Translations under genes and position numbers: made by a program
Part shown: in pieces, positions 32,257 to 45,140 of the stretch
How positions within the stretch are numbered: position 1 is the stretch's first letter
How the letters are laid out: each line of letters begins with the position of its first letter
Origin: Ligustrum vulgare
Taxonomy: Eukaryota > Streptophyta > Magnoliopsida > Lamiales > Oleaceae
NCBI GenBank assembly: GCA_963555705.1
Contig: OY743170.1
Coordinates: forward strand, 33,617,362-33,681,361
Direction of reading: 5' to 3'
DNA: 64,000 nucleotides
The notes under the pieces: generated by a model
Seen by the model: the letters and a program-made list of their open reading frames with translations, nothing else
What the model was told of the DNA's origin: nothing
Databases searched by the model: none

Positions 32257-35119
32257 TTCTCAAACCCTTTTTTTACTATGCTTTATTTACTGTTTTTTTA
32301 GTAGTTTATGTGATTTATATTAGGGGTTAGGATTGCATGCAATTCATTGTTTTGCACTCTTGATATTAGTAGTATATATTTTGATATCTTTTTGTTGGTT
32401 TAGATCATAGCATATCATCATGGTCATGAGCATGATAAACTAGTCTAGGTCATGATAGATTTGTTTGGAGGTTTGATGCACGCATCATGAGACATTTAGT
32501 GGTCGAAAACATATTTTAAAATCCAAAAGAGGAAAAATTTTGAACTTCTGCTCAGAAATCTGCGTGATTGCGTGCTATACCTATGTTACGAATGTGTGAA
32601 CTACAAAAACAACAATTTCATTATAGGCATTAATCTTGAGGTTTATAACCACACGCCGTGTGGCGTTTCTTTGAAGCAGTTCGACAGTTTAAACAAAGGC
32701 TTGTAAAATTTTCAATTAATATCATCATAACACCATTTTTCTCCTCCCAAATCACTCAATGTCGATTTATCACCCACAAAACAAGTCTTCAACACTATAT
32801 TGCATTAGGATCAAGCTCTCAATCCATCAAAAATCAAACCAAAGGTATGAGTTTCCACACTTTGAGGAATATTGCATAAAAACTTTTGATTTTTCCATAC
32901 TTTTGAAAATTTCAAATTATGTGTTGATGGAGAGTGGGTTTAGACTAGAAATTGGAATATTTGAACTGTGATAGTAGGTGAAAAGGTTTTTAGATAATTC
33001 AAGTATCTAATGCTATGATTTCTCCCTAAGAACATGCAATGCATACAAGATATTTGATTTAATGCCGCAATGAATTTTTCTTTGAGTTTATGCAAATATT
33101 TTTAAATGAATTCCTATATTCTTGTTATATATATCATATGTTCATCATTCATTCACATTTCACACTTGGTTAATGCATAGAAATCGAAGTTGGCATCATT
33201 GCACCTCACTGCAGGCACCACTGCACCATTGCACCAAAAAATTGCTCATGTCACCTACTTCACTACACCCTTTCGTGACCCAAATGAACATGATTGCTCT
33301 GAATTTTTAATATTTTGTAGACCAAGTCAAATACTTTTATATGCCCGGACATGTCTAGGAAAAATTTTAATTTTCTGAGCCGATGTCAGGGGTTAAAAAT
33401 AAATGGTTGACCATGTCTAAAAATTTATGATTTTGCTATATCCTAGTTTGGGAGTGCTTATATGGTTTTGTTTTAGTTTCTATATGGTGTTTATACATAT
33501 TAATGTTGAGTACCTTCATGTGCAAGAAATACACCACTTAGAACACCTCAACCCAAACAAGAAAGCAAGGAAAAATGATCGAATCATCCAAGCAATATCA
33601 AGAGGAAAAGCTTCAAGTGATGAGATCACCTTGCTAAACCCGGAAAATATTTGAACCCCTCTTCTATATATTGTGTTTATTTAGTATATCTATTTTGACA
33701 TACATTGAGGGTAATGTATTCTTCTGGTTTGGGGAGGGTGGGAATCTTATTCATTTGCTCTTACATATACATTCATTTGATTTTTGAGGTAAAAAAAAAA
33801 TGAAAAATTGAAAAATCATGTTAATTTGTTTATTGCTAGGATATTTTTCCGATGAAATATGTTCTTTAGTTAGAATAATGGACAATATTTGAACTTTATT
33901 TTTCATTACCTGCTTATCCATGTTAGATTTTATGAAATTGAGCACATAGCCAATGTCGAATTATTACTTGTGCAGGAATTTACTTTGTATATGTAGGGCT
34001 TTATTTATGATTTCTGACCTAGGATTGACTCTGTAATCCCTAACCTTAGATCTATAGAAATCTTAAACTTTATATTAGAACTAAACATGCTCAAGAATAG
34101 TTTTAGGGTGGATAGATTAGTATAGTGATGCATAAACTTTTGAGAGTTTGATTTCTTGAAATATGCCTTTGGTTGAAGAGGTTTTAGTCAACAAGTATAA
34201 GCCAACACTAGTAAAATAAAAATAGTCTTATTCTTCTCTTCGTAGCCTTTTTGACTCGAGCAATTAAGCTTTTTAAGGGTGTTAAAACTTGATACCCTAA
34301 ATTCATCTAAATTAGGACTTATCAGCCAAAGATCGTTGCATGAGTTAATTAGAAAATTTTAGGGAGAGAGAACATACACATAAGATACAAACCATCTTTT
34401 ACTATTCTTTGCAGCTTTAGTGACTCGAGTAATTATGTATTTAAGGGTTCTCAGAACCTGGTGCATTAAAGTCATCTAGCTTGGGAGTCATCGACCTAAA
34501 ACTCGCTATATGGGTCACTTAGAAAGCAAATAAGAAAATTATTACACAAAAGATGAGAAAAAGATAAAGAAAAATAAGTGTTTAGTATAAACTTTTAGAA
34601 TAGAACTTTAGAGACTGAAGCTGTAGGTTAGGGAACTGATTACCATCGACCTTTTATGCATACTTATCTAATTCTAACTGCTTTGTGTGGAAAAATACAA
34701 TGTATTGATATTTAGAAACCACATAAACAGAAAAAACTTTGGGATTAGAGAGAAAAGCATAACGTTGTGATCATACATGAGAGAAGCGAAAAACGATAAA
34801 TAGAAAATCATTGTTTGACCACATGAGATTCAGGTTTGTAATACATTAATAGCCACACTATGTTAAGTATATTTTCATCTAAGTATGTGTTTGACTTTGG
34901 CTATTCACACATACACATGAAAGGTCGAGCATCAGATAAGTAAAAATAATTTTTGAGCGTTGTTCATCTTTCTTATCTAAAGTGTACTTTCTGATTTGAA
35001 CCCGAGGCATGTAGCAAGTGAGTTGACAGTTGACAAAAATAATTATTATTTGAACTTTTGTTTTATAGTTTAGTTCTACTTTGTTATAGGATGAACAATA
35101 ATTCTAGTTTGTGGATGTT
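32257..35119 (+). other. Element B 3' noncoding region and PPT
   Basis: Same order as in A: weak palindrome-like motifs at about 32560-32660 (TGCGTGATTGCGTG; CACACGCCGTGTGGCG), a donor-like AAAG|GTATGA (32845), TAGTTTGGGAGTGC at about 33446 in place of the env-like ORF, GGTTTGGGGAGGG at about 33725, two modules (about 34255-34370 and 34425-34530), and the PPT-like TAGTTTGTGGATGTT next to the 3' LTR. No gene. Confidence 0.6.
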
Positions 35120-36667
35120 TGATAAGTGTATTTTATATAGGGTTGGGTGTTTATCGATTCGGTTCGGTTATTAAAGAAATCGAAACCGAACCAAACTGTT
35201 TCAGTTTCGGTTCGATTTTCGGTTATTTTTCAATTTTTATTTGGTTCCAATTAAAAAATTAAATTTGATGCAAATGTAAAAAAAATCTAATTGTTTGCAC
35301 AAATTTAAGGTAAAATACAACCCAATAAATCTTCCAATTAAAATTAAACTCCAAATTCATGTAAAATATACCACGAATGTGAATTGCAAAATCTTTGAGG
35401 TTAAAACCTTTTTCTACCCTAAAACCATTCTTCTTGTTGTTTTAGAATAAAAGCTATTGATTTAGTAGTTATTGGTTTATATTTTAGAAATAATCTCAAA
35501 GTTAAGAAAAGGAAGCAAATAAGGAGAAATTGGATGATAAATAGATGCTAAAGTATACACATGGGAAGTGTATAAAGTCAATTGAGGCAAAGAATTGCTA
35601 ATTGGAAGAAATCAGAAGTTCAGGAACAAATTGATCTAATCGAAAGATGGAAGACTTGCAGTGCAATAAAAGAATGAGGACCAACTTGTCAAAATCAAAG
35701 ATGGAATTTTCACAGGAAAGGTATAACCATGCAATCACGCAGGTTTATACCCCACGGTCGCGTGAGTGGTTACAAAAATAACAGAACCAAAATCGTTTAA
35801 ATGCTCAATTGCATCATATTGTACTGCGTGGTCGTGTGCCTTTCTGACTGGACCACAACTGGGCTTTTTCGTGTGAGTTTCAATAGGTTTTATTCCCTTT
35901 TCTCCTAGGTTTCATCCATACATATATATACCAGATGTTAGGCAAGTTGTTGGGTTCCCAATATGTTCCAAATAATATAATATCATACCAAAATGATGTC
36001 AAACATCTAGGGGATGAAGCTTTACTTTCCGAATATCATGCTTTATCATGTATCTAGTCTAGGCATTTTTATGTTAGAATTTTGATGAAGCTTTACTTTC
36101 TGGATATCATGTTTTGATTTATGTTTAATTAATGCAATTTATGGGTTTGAGTAATTACTTCCGAGTTTCATGTTTCTATAATTTTCTAGTTAATTATTGT
36201 ATGAATGTTGTGATGATTTCTTAAGTTCGAAAGATTAGAGATTCATTAGTCACGTTTTAATTACCACAAAGTCTGATAGAGGATAAAAATATACCCCTAT
36301 ACTTTATGTTATTTTTCAAAGTGGTCATAAAATATTAATGATTTTCCATATGTTCCTATTCGTCATAAAAATATAGTCAGATCACATATGGAAATAAGAT
36401 TTAATTCACCGTTCGATAGAGGGTTATAAACAAAATAGGAACATTGATATTCAAAATCCCATAAATTGTAATTAAACATTTCAATCATTGCATGAATGAA
36501 TGAAGTAAAGTGAATTCTTAATTCTAGCATGTTTTCTCATTATTTTATTTATTCAACATTGTTTATTTTCAATCATTAGTTAACTCAAAATTCAAACCAA
36601 ATTGATTTTCTACTTCCAGTTAAGGAGTTTAATCTAAAATAATAAATTGTCTCAATCCTCGTAGGTA
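35120..36667 (+). repeat. Element B 3' LTR, interrupted and truncated
   Basis: TGATAAGTGTATTTTATA, then an inserted block to about 35432, then LTR sequence matching 18570 onward (TGTTGTTTTAGAATAAAAG) including the palindrome cluster at about 35722-35850. It stops at GTAGGTAC, where a reversed LTR begins; the last ~160 bases present in the 5' copy are missing. Confidence 0.78.
35137..35432. mobile_element. Truncated hAT-like fragment in B 3' LTR (possible)
   Basis: TAGGGTTGGGTGTTTATCGA followed by GGTTCGGTT/AACCGAA-rich sequence resembles the left end of non-autonomous hAT elements. About 34 bases of LTR are replaced as well, and no matching right end or 8-bp duplication is visible, so one end is probably lost. 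Confidence 0.4.
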
Positions 36668-37980
36668 CTGTTACTTACCGTAAGTGTACGGATCACGAAG
36701 TAATAAAGCAGACTTTTGAGTCCGGATATCATACCCATAGGAATTGCGTAAATTGTATTTTAGATTAAATTCCTTAATCGGGATGAGGAAATTCAATTGA
36801 GAATTGTTTGAATGATTCTAAACTAAGAATTAAACTAAGAAAACAATAAAGAATTGATTTTTATAAAATAAATGAAAACAAGTGTGTTGGAAATTGAGAA
36901 CCCACTTTAACTCCTCATCCATATTTTGACTTAATTTTTTAACTACAATTCATGGGTTTTGTTTAAGTTTTCTCCCGAGGATGCATTAAAAGCCTTTTTT
37001 CTAAAATGTAACATGACTATATCTCTATGACAAATTGAACACTAGAAAAGTATTTTAGCTTTGAGAACACTTTAAAGGATAACACTAGGGATATATGGTA
37101 TATCTCTATCCCCTATCAGACCTTGTGGTAATTAAATATCTAGCATTCTCCTACTCTCTTGATATAAAAAAAATGCCACAATGGTTAAACAAAAGTTGGC
37201 CAAAAATTTGCATAAGATTAAAAGCACAATTTAATTACTCAAACTCATGAATTATATAAATTAAACAAGAGTCAAAACAAAAATTCAGGAAATTAAAGCT
37301 TCATCAAAATTCCAACACCTAACGTTTAGCCTAGATACATGAACGAAAATAAATTACAAGATAAATGAAAAGAGGTCACCCTGTTCGTCCCCTTGCTTTT
37401 GTATCTTCAATCTTGTTTTTGGCTTCGCATGGATCCTTGGAGAATTGAACAGCAATTTGGCATGAAAAATATCACAAGAGGGAACGCCTAATTCGTGCAA
37501 GATGACACATATATATATATATGTTTACGTAAAACCAAGGCGATTCAGAGTGAAATCTATTCAATTCCACAATAAAAAGCCCAACAGTCAGCCCAGTAGA
37601 AAAAGCGAGCGGCCGCACAGTACAACTTTACGTGGTCGCGCAATTCATTGAATTTTGGATATGTTGATTTCTGTAGATGGCACGCGATAGCGTAGAAGGA
37701 TCCTGTGTGGCCGCGTAATTTACCGTCCAGTGTGCAATTACATCTTTCGTTCTTGTTTAAGTTAGTCCTCATTATTTATTTGCACCCAAGTCCTTCAACT
37801 TTCAATTGCGACACTTTGACCCCTATACTTCTAATTTCTTCCTTGTTCTCCTCAATTGACTCTTTGTACTTTTTCATATCTACAATTTAGCACCAATAAT
37901 CATCAAATTCTTCAGTGTTTGCTTCATTTGCATTATTTTCTCTACTTGGGGCTCCTTTTTTTGAAATATAAACAAATAAG
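36668..37980 (-). mobile_element. Reversed Athila-type LTR fragment
   Basis: On the minus strand the end reads ...CGTACACTTACGGTAAGTAACA, like the ends of the A-D LTRs, preceded by the shared GGTTAAGGAAT-type and CGATAGGGGATAGAGATATA-like blocks. Further in are TATA and palindromes (GCGGCCGC at about 37609, ACGTGGTCGCGC, CACGCGATAGCG, TGGCCGCGTAA). It ends near TTATTTGTTTATATTTC, so the LTR tip TGATAAGTG is missing. No internal region follows. Confidence 0.75.
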
Positions 37981-38108
37981 AGATAGAGGAATATATATAT
38001 ATTAGAAGAGCAAGTTTTGAATCTATTATTCATAAGTCAATTTGAGTCGTATAAGCCATTTGAGCCGTAGTTTTTCTTTTCTTTTTTTTTCCCCAATTGG
38101 TTATTTCG

Positions 38109-38109
<1 letters not shown>

Positions 38110-38166
<57 letters not shown>

Positions 38167-38167
38167 T
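38110..38167. repeat. (TTA)n microsatellite
   Basis: About 19 trinucleotide units. Poly-Leu and poly-Ile ORFs over it are artefacts. Confidence 0.95.
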
Positions 38168-38639
38168 TGCACTTTGATTTTAACGTATATGTGTTTCCAA
38201 CATATTTCACTTGAAATGCATGTTTCTTATTATATGGGATTCGATTCAATTCTCATCTTCTAGAATATTGAATCGAATTTTATACTACATTATTAAATAC
38301 ACCAATAAAATGATGCATGTGCCTTACACGTGTGTCTTGCTAGTATCTAAATAAGATTCAAAGACTAGTAAAGATAGACATCTAAGTATTTTAGAGGTGT
38401 AATTTATGTGAGCTTATGAATCTCATTTAGAGGGTAAAATAATTAAGATCTTATGCCTGGTCACACTTATCTAAAACTCGATTCTAAGACTAGTAAGGGA
38501 TGAACCTCAAAATGGATTAGAGGTGGAATCTATACCGGTTTCTGAATTTTGTTTGGATAATTGGATAACCAAGAGTCCTCATAAAGTAAATGGACTTAAG
38601 AGTTTAGATAATAATACACATCGATATGTGTGGATCATT

Positions 38640-38880
38640 TATGCTTAAGCCACAAGAGAGTAAGAATAGTTCATCACTTTTGCTGATGATCACTCCAAAT
38701 CTTGATTTTAAACTTAATATCTCATTGGTCCAAAACCTTGGAGAAATTCAAGAATTTTTTACTGAAGATTGAGAAGTAATTAAATAAGAGAATCGAGATA
38801 CTTCTATTTGATCGAAGTTTGTATATCTCGAAAAAGGTGAACAAAATAATACAAAATTATTGATGAGTTATCCTCGTTAT
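38640..38880 (+). pseudogene. Copia integrase remnant
   Basis: Across frames one reads SSSLLLMITP (FITFTDDHS in intact copies), then WSKTLEKFKNFLLKIEK and RIEILLFDRS, the region around the second catalytic Asp (LRSDRGGE). Many stops. Confidence 0.5.
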
Positions 38881-39809
38881 TAGTTTCATTGGGAATGTAC
38901 ACAATAGATATTCAAATGCCTTCATAGCCTTAGTACCATCCGGGTCTTTCTCCGAAACATCCCTAGAGTTATAGCAAGGATGCAAGCATAATACATGCAA
39001 CATTCGGATTATAGGAATTCTGGGACACAAGCTGAAAGGAAGGATTGACAAGATGGAGGCAACAATTAAGGTTTGATTATTTTTTGAGGTATCTAATGAA
39101 ACAAGAAATTGTTTTTTCTATAGTCCTTTGTTCAAGAAAGTATTTGTTGAGTACAAATACAACTTTCTTAGAGGATAAGGTACGTAGAAGAATACAAATC
39201 CACAAGTAAAATTCTATTGGATGAGATGTTAAAACATAGTTCAGACAACTTGATTTACGATTTCCGTATAGAATAAGTCTTGAGGACTTGGAGCTTCCTA
39301 CAGAGCCAATGATGGCCGATCCTAGTGGGAGAAATGGGCAAGTGGTTTAACCACTATTATTTCCTAGTGATCCCAATGGACAGGGCAAACCATGGGTTAT
39401 ATTCGAAGAGATGCTCATTGTTCCGCCTCTTCTTTATGTTCATAGAGATGTAGTAGAGAGGTTGATCCAAATAAGGGATATAACCAAGTAGTGAGAGGAG
39501 AGGAAGTAATGCTATTTGGACATAATAGAAATATACTTCCAGTGACTAATCGGAATGGGAGGATTGTAAGACCACCTTCTAGACACTTATTCTAGGGAGA
39601 GCCTTTTTGGACCGTCTCTATTGAAATAAGATAATGACTCCTTCTCATTTGGGGAAATGATAGAAGTTATAGACTTGAAAATCATGGAAGGTGAACATGA
39701 ACTCAAAATTGGATTCCTTGTATTCCAAAAAAGTTTGGATATTTTTAGACGCATCTAATAGGGTCAAAATTACAGGGTGCGGTGGTCTTTAAGATGAAAG
39801 AGATGGTAG

Positions 39810-40302
39810 CATGGACGGATCTCTATAAGGCCCAGTGGGGGCCATGGCCCCCGCTGGGATCTGAAAAAATTTGAGCCTAGTTTTCGGTTTGGGCCTGTTG
39901 GGGGCAGTTAGGCCCAAAAAAAAATTGATCTCCCTGTTTCTTTAAAGAAAATGGATTAAAATTGAGAAATTTGCAACTGCGAACAATTTAGAATTGATTA
40001 TTGATGATCTATTATCATATTTGATATTTCAGATTAATAGATTATGAAGAGATATTTAATAAAAAGACATCGTTAAGAAAATGTTGTTGAGGAGAATTCA
40101 AATAGAGTTGAGAACAATGAGATTGACTCAAATAGAGTTTAGAATTGATTATTGATGATGTATTGTCATATTTGCTTCGTCATTTCAATCATTTTGATTC
40201 AAAAAAAATTTCGGGGGCCCCCGGGAAGGGACCTCCGCCTCCCCCCTCACACCATTTGAAAATTTTGGCCCCCACTCATTCGAATCTCTAGCTCCGTCCC
40301 TG
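39810..40302. mobile_element. hAT-like non-autonomous insertion 3
   Basis: Exact 8-bp duplication GATGGTAG at 39802-39809 and 40303-40310. Ends CATGGACGGATCT and rev-comp CAGGGACGGAGCT are inverted repeats. Inner parts are GC-rich and mirror each other (GGGGGCCATGGCCCCCGC; GGGGGCCCCCGGG). No coding capacity. Inserted in the pol remnant of Copia 2. Confidence 0.85.
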
Positions 40303-40379
40303 GATGGTAGATAGGAAGGACGAGGCCTTCAGTTCAAGGCTTATTGCTATGGGTTTGAGAAATCATTCTCGCCAATTGC

Positions 40380-40760
40380 CATGCCAAATTCTACCTGTAT
40401 CTTTTCTCCATTATCGTTCATTGTAAAAATGAGGTATGACAGATGGACGTCAATACATTGTTTCTTGAATGACATATTGAGGAAACCATCTACAAAGTAT
40501 GACCTTAGGGGTTCAAACAAAAGGGCATAAAAGTAAAGTTCACGACTTATGGGTGTCCAACTTTGGATTTGAATAATTGTTCAAGGCATGGAATATAGAA
40601 TTTGATCAAATCATTATGACATATGGTCTTGATCAGAATCTTGATATATCTTTAAGTATACTCGTGTACACAGAAAGATGAGACAATTTTTGCGACTATT
40701 TATTTGAATGACACTCTACTTATATGTAAGAGTATTTTCATTAAGTAGTAATTGTACCAA
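40380..40760 (+). pseudogene. Copia reverse transcriptase remnant 2
   Basis: MDVNTLFLND matches the MDVKTAFLNG block of Copia RT, and IYLNDTLLICKS occupies the place of YVDDILLIGN. Frames are broken and key residues are lost. Confidence 0.6.
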
Positions 40761-41372
40761 GAATTAGATATGAATGCTTTGTTAATGACTGTCTATTTTC
40801 TAGACATCTGTATTTTTCTAAGTGGGGGAAAAGATACTATCTACATTTGCAATATTAAAGTCATGAAAGGGATAAATTTCTTTGTGAACTTTACTTATCT
40901 TATAAGTTTTCTCCCAATACTAATGGTAAGATAGAGAAGGTTCCTTACACTTTGGCTATATGAGGCTTCATTTTACAATAGATAAGTGATATCTTATGTT
41001 GGAGATATTGTTGGTGATAATTAGTTTGATCCAAAATCAGATCATTGAATAGAGGTAAAGCACATACTCAAGCGTTCTTAGAAATCGAGTAAATATTTGC
41101 TTATCTATTCAGGCTGTGATCTGATGGGTTAAAACTAATTTAGATATGATTTAACAAGGACTCTCGAGAGTTGTTAAGACTAGAATATAATTGGGAGATA
41201 TGGTGGTTATTTGGTTAAGTATGAGACAATCTTGGATTGTTTGTTCTACCACCACAACTTTCGTTGAAAAGAGTGACCATCTTGACAGAGAACATGATCA
41301 TTAATGTAATGATGTTGTTGATGATATGGATGATTTGATGCTTTACGTAAACTCTAATGGTAATTGGGAGAT

Positions 41373-42364
41373 TGTTGGATTATATATATGCACATAGAGT
41401 ATAATTCACGACATTTGTAATTGAAAATAATTGGTTGCATTAATAAGAGCTTTCATTTGTTCATAGGTCAATTTGATATTAAAAATTGAGTGTTTAAGTT
41501 GCTAAAGACAGAAAGATTCAATTTATAATTCGATCTAAAATTAATGTTCATGATCAGTAAATAAATGTTGACTGTTTATTTTGATAAGTTCGTATTGATT
41601 TTATTAAAATCTATCTTTGACTTTGGTAATAAAATTGAGAGTGTATTTGGAACGTATTGACCATACACATTTAATTTTACTTGACTATCGTATGTGGGAT
41701 CTTAATCCTGATCGGATAATGGACATTAATTACTAGCTAGAAGTTCTTTGAGATATCAATGAGTGAGATCAAATTGCTGATCAATATCTCGATACGTTGG
41801 GATTTAAAGTGAACTAACGAGGAACATATATTCGTATTATGGAATCCGTCACCTTATAGGAATGATCATTATCTCATTGGTTCTTCTAGTGGTGGATAGT
41901 TGAATCAGAGCTCAATAATTCGATATTGATTATTGAATTCTATGAAATTTGAGAATTTATGGATATTCAAAGAAGAACATTTTGGTCATTTTAGCTTTGT
42001 CCGAATATTCGAGTTGATCGATGGGAGTAACATGCAAGATCGATAAGTTAGAGGATATAGTTATTGATTATTGTTTCGATAATTCAAATTTTACTAAGAG
42101 TGCAATTTCATTCTTTTAGTGTAATATAATGTGATTAATAAATTATTTTAACTTATCAAGAGTTGACTAGATCATAATTAATTTATTATAGCTTAGCTAA
42201 ATTAGGTCCAATCAGGTTCCCTCGATGGCTTCACTATAGTAGGCTTATACATGTTTATTAGTTGTATTGGGCTATATAGAAATGAGCTTGGTTTATAGTG
42301 CTAGGGTTGGTATGATTTTAGAGTGTAAAGACGTTACTAATAGTCTCATAAGACTGTTGTTACA
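41373..42364 (+). repeat. Copia 2 3' LTR (probable)
   Basis: Starts TGTTGGATTATATATATGCA after a purine-rich tract and probably ends ...CTGTTGTTACA. No second copy is available to fix the end. Confidence 0.45.
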
Positions 42365-42404
42365 GTATTTTTGGAAGCATGTGGCATATCCCGTAACACA
42401 CAAA

Positions 42405-42548
42405 TTGTTCCCATTTGAAGGGAGTTTTTGTCCCAACTAGCCAAGCTCATCCCCAAGGATTCGAACCCTTGACCTCATGATATGAGGATTGTGAGGACAT
42501 CCCTGGTACCACTAAAGCAAGTTAGCTTAGAGATACCAGGGAGGCCCT
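42405..42548 (-). mobile_element. tRNA-derived SINE-like sequence
   Basis: On the minus strand TAGTGGTACCAGGG (42501-42514) resembles a Pol III A box and GGTTCGAATCC (42457-42467) is a perfect B box, about 33 bases apart. The sequence between does not fold into a tRNA cloverleaf with an anticodon, so it is not a tRNA gene. No clear poly-A tail or target duplication was found. Confidence 0.45.
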
Positions 42549-44335
42549 GTAATACCCAGACCAGGAAAGTTTAAGAGATTTGATAGGTACTACTCAAAAC
42601 AAAAGGTGCAATTTCTTTTTCGAAAGTCAATCGTTATAAGGACAATTTGTGTGTTGGCAGCCTATGACACTCACGCAGGCCCCAAGTAGTAATCCTCAAG
42701 AGCTGGGTATCGTCAACAACTGCCTTTCTCAACCTAAGACACTTGTAGGCAGGACACACACTAAAGTATGTAGTGTGTGTTTTCTCTGTTAATTGAAAAC
42801 CTAATTCGAGTGTAACCTAAATCTAGAGAAAGGTGACCACACACCTGCATATCTACTATTGGAGAATATCGAGGAAAGCTTGTGGGTTTGAAGCTTTGGT
42901 GGAATCAAGATTGCAGTTGATAGAGTTTATTGTAAATCACGCTACAAAGGTAATTATCATCTCAAAACTATTATTTATGTCAAATTACTTATTCCTAGTC
43001 AAATACATAGAACAAAAGAATTCGTGTAACATGATGGTCTAATCACAAGAAATCAATTTTTGTGAGTAAAACAAATTGGGCTCCCAATAAATATTATGTT
43101 CTTATCCATATGAGGAAGATAAAAAATGTATAGTTGCAAAAATTGAGGGAGTCATCATGGATGATAGTAAAAGGACAAATGGAATTCAAATACAAGAAAA
43201 CCTTAAATTAAATGAATATGCAATCTACTAAGGATATTTTCATCTTCATTCCCCATTAGAAATTCGAACATGTGAAGCTCCGTTGAATTCTTTCTTTTAT
43301 TAAAATCAAATTGAAGTTGATGTCTTGTACAAATCAGATATTGTAATCAAGCATAATGTACCTTAACGAAACTTCCAAAATCAATAATGATAAATATCTC
43401 ATTACACGCAGTCATCATTCTCAAATTTAAATATAATGGCTATTTTTCGAGGAATCAATTTCAGCTTATAGGGGCATATCTATTATTTTACAAATGAAAC
43501 ATTTTGAATGAAAAAAGAAACATCTGTATGAACATTTGAGAGAAAAATATCATGTTTGGTCATATTTTCAGAAATACTATTGTGCAACCTGGAATATGAC
43601 TTGCATGTTAAACGATGCAAAATAATTGTTTGACTCTACTTGAAAGCAGTTTGGGAAAAGGAAAATGTCAATAGTATCAAAACATGCACGTAGTGAAAAT
43701 TATGTGACGAAAATATTTGCTATGGAAAGGTAACAAAACCATTTATGAAATATTCTCTAATAGAAGTTTGTAGTGATTCAAATGATACAGTTTGATTTTT
43801 ACAAAAATGTCATGTTAACATAAATATATATAGAGCAGAATAACGAAAAATCATAAGAAGTTGTGTAGTGAAGAATGCATGAATGCAATTCTCAAATGTT
43901 ATAATTTAGTTAAAACTAACTATTATATTTATTTTTTTCAAACTTTTTTATCAAGAAACTTTATCCAAATAGCTTAGCAATCCATATATCACAAAGGCAT
44001 AACTATCTATGCTCAAAAATAGAAAAGAAACCAACAATAGCAACAAGAATACGACGAAGCATAAATGTTTTCCATTTGAACTTAAGACTCTGCTACATAA
44101 TTTTTTTTTGTTGCTTGTTATCTTTTTAGTTTCTCTAAACAAGAGTTCTGCTCCCTTGGGGAGTTAATTTGCCCGCCCCCTCACAGGGGCGGGCCCCACC
44201 GCCACCCCCCTCCACGGGGAGGGTAACAAATTTGCTCTAAAAAAATCAACATATGCAAAACGAAACTTAAAGAATCAAATATTCAAGATACATTCTCTAT
44301 AAAGTAGAAAAACATAATTGATCATTAATGGTACT
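42549..44335. other. Unassigned DNA
   Basis: TGTAATACCCAGACC at 42550 looks like the first bases of a Gypsy LTR, but no partner or end was found. The rest is AT-rich without a recognisable gene. At 44171-44194 GCCCGCCCC and GGGGCGGGC form a perfect inverted repeat in a short GC-rich patch (about 44150-44230) reminiscent of hAT insertion 2. Confidence 0.4.
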
Positions 44336-45017
44336 TGTTGAGATCGTACCCAAAATGCGGCACATTGGACCACCAGCGAAGGCCCAATGAGGGCCCAGTG
44401 GACTCTAGCCCATGGTTAAAGCTTAGAATATCACCTTGGGTCAACTGCCGAGGTGGAATATCATGCGAATCTTTTAGGCTGAACTAATTTGTGTATGGCC
44501 GATGTGCTTTATGCTTAGCCGAAGTGCTTTACAGTAACGCACAGAAGAGGGATGGGACAAGGGATGTAGTCAGAGATGTGACAACACCTTTACCATGAAG
44601 TGACAGACGTCCATCCCCTACAAAGTGTAGTAACGATTAATATCAAAAGGCAAGATCTCCTTTTTAGAAGCTAGGGTAAATACAAGTGTAAAGTACGTCA
44701 CGTGTCACGATCCGAAACAACGAGTTCCTCTATAAATAGAGCACTCCTCCCGCTTTGTAGGGGGTTAGCAATTTCATACTCTTAACTAAATATTTTACTC
44801 TCACTCCCTTTTCTCTCTTTTACACATTTATATTTCCCGCACCCAATTTATATATGCTTGAAATGAGCATTGACTTTGGCATCGGAGTGCAAATGGGAGC
44901 CACCTCGGCCCCCTTTACAAACTGATCGTTTGTTACAGTGTGCAGGAGATCCACGTGTTCAAGAGGGAGGAGCTGAGACGTGTTGGTCCAAGGTCCAGCC
45001 GGATTTTGTGGTCAACA
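44336..45017 (+). repeat. Tat element 5' LTR
   Basis: TGTTGAGATCGTACCC to GTGGTCAACA. It contains GCACATTGGACC, CACGTGTCACGATCC (with a CACGTG G-box-like core at about 44699) and the TATA box. Confidence 0.92.
44731..44738 (+). promoter_or_regulatory. TATA box of the Tat 5' LTR
   Basis: TATAAATA in CCTCTATAAATAGAGC, a canonical plant TATA box about 400 bases into the LTR. The 3' LTR has the same at 55910-55917. A CACGTG/CACGTGTC-type element lies about 35 bases upstream. Confidence 0.8.
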
Positions 45018-45020
45018 TTT

Positions 45021-45038
45021 TGGCGCCATCTGTGGGAA
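45021..45038 (+). promoter_or_regulatory. Primer-binding site of the Tat element
   Basis: TGGCGCCATCTGTGGGAA starts three bases after the LTR. It is the TGGCGCCGTCTGTGGGAA type usual in Tat/Ogre elements (assigned to tRNA-Arg in that lineage), with one substitution. Confidence 0.75.
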
Positions 45039-45140
45039 GCCATACTGATAACTATGAAAACTCATGGTGAAAAGCTACAGGCGCGAAAGGAAACCTTGAA
45101 AAAGGGGCGAGCGACCTCTTGCAAAAGAGCAAAGGACCAT

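Larger units (their letters stand above)
18512..36667 (+). mobile_element. Athila-like element B, non-autonomous, with nested insertions
   Basis: LTRs at 18512-20832 and 35120-36667 have matching sequence once their own insertions are removed. Between them are a tRNA-Asp-type primer site, a gag split by insertions, a protease remnant, then directly the conserved hairpin and a 3' noncoding region: RT, RNase H, integrase and the env-like ORF are missing. Such an element would depend on enzymes of relatives. The right LTR is interrupted at 36667 by a reversed LTR, so no target-site duplication can be checked. Confidence 0.75.
38280..42364 (+). mobile_element. Second degenerate Ty1/Copia element
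   Basis: Order of remnants: integrase (about 38640-38880), a pol linker with the FYNP/VSTNATFLED-type block (about 39100-39180), RSGRIVRPP-type and EAM-type region (39545-39620), RT (about 40380-40760), then AATTGGGAGA purine tract and LTR opening TGTTGGATTA at 41373. Heavily mutated. It carries hAT-like insertion 3. Confidence 0.68.

Noticed and set aside
38042..38263. ORFs with poly-Leu or poly-Ile stretches
   Set aside because: They only translate the (TTA)n microsatellite.
42457..42514. Possible tRNA gene (A and B boxes)
   Set aside because: No cloverleaf, anticodon arm or acceptor stem; better explained as a SINE-like remnant.
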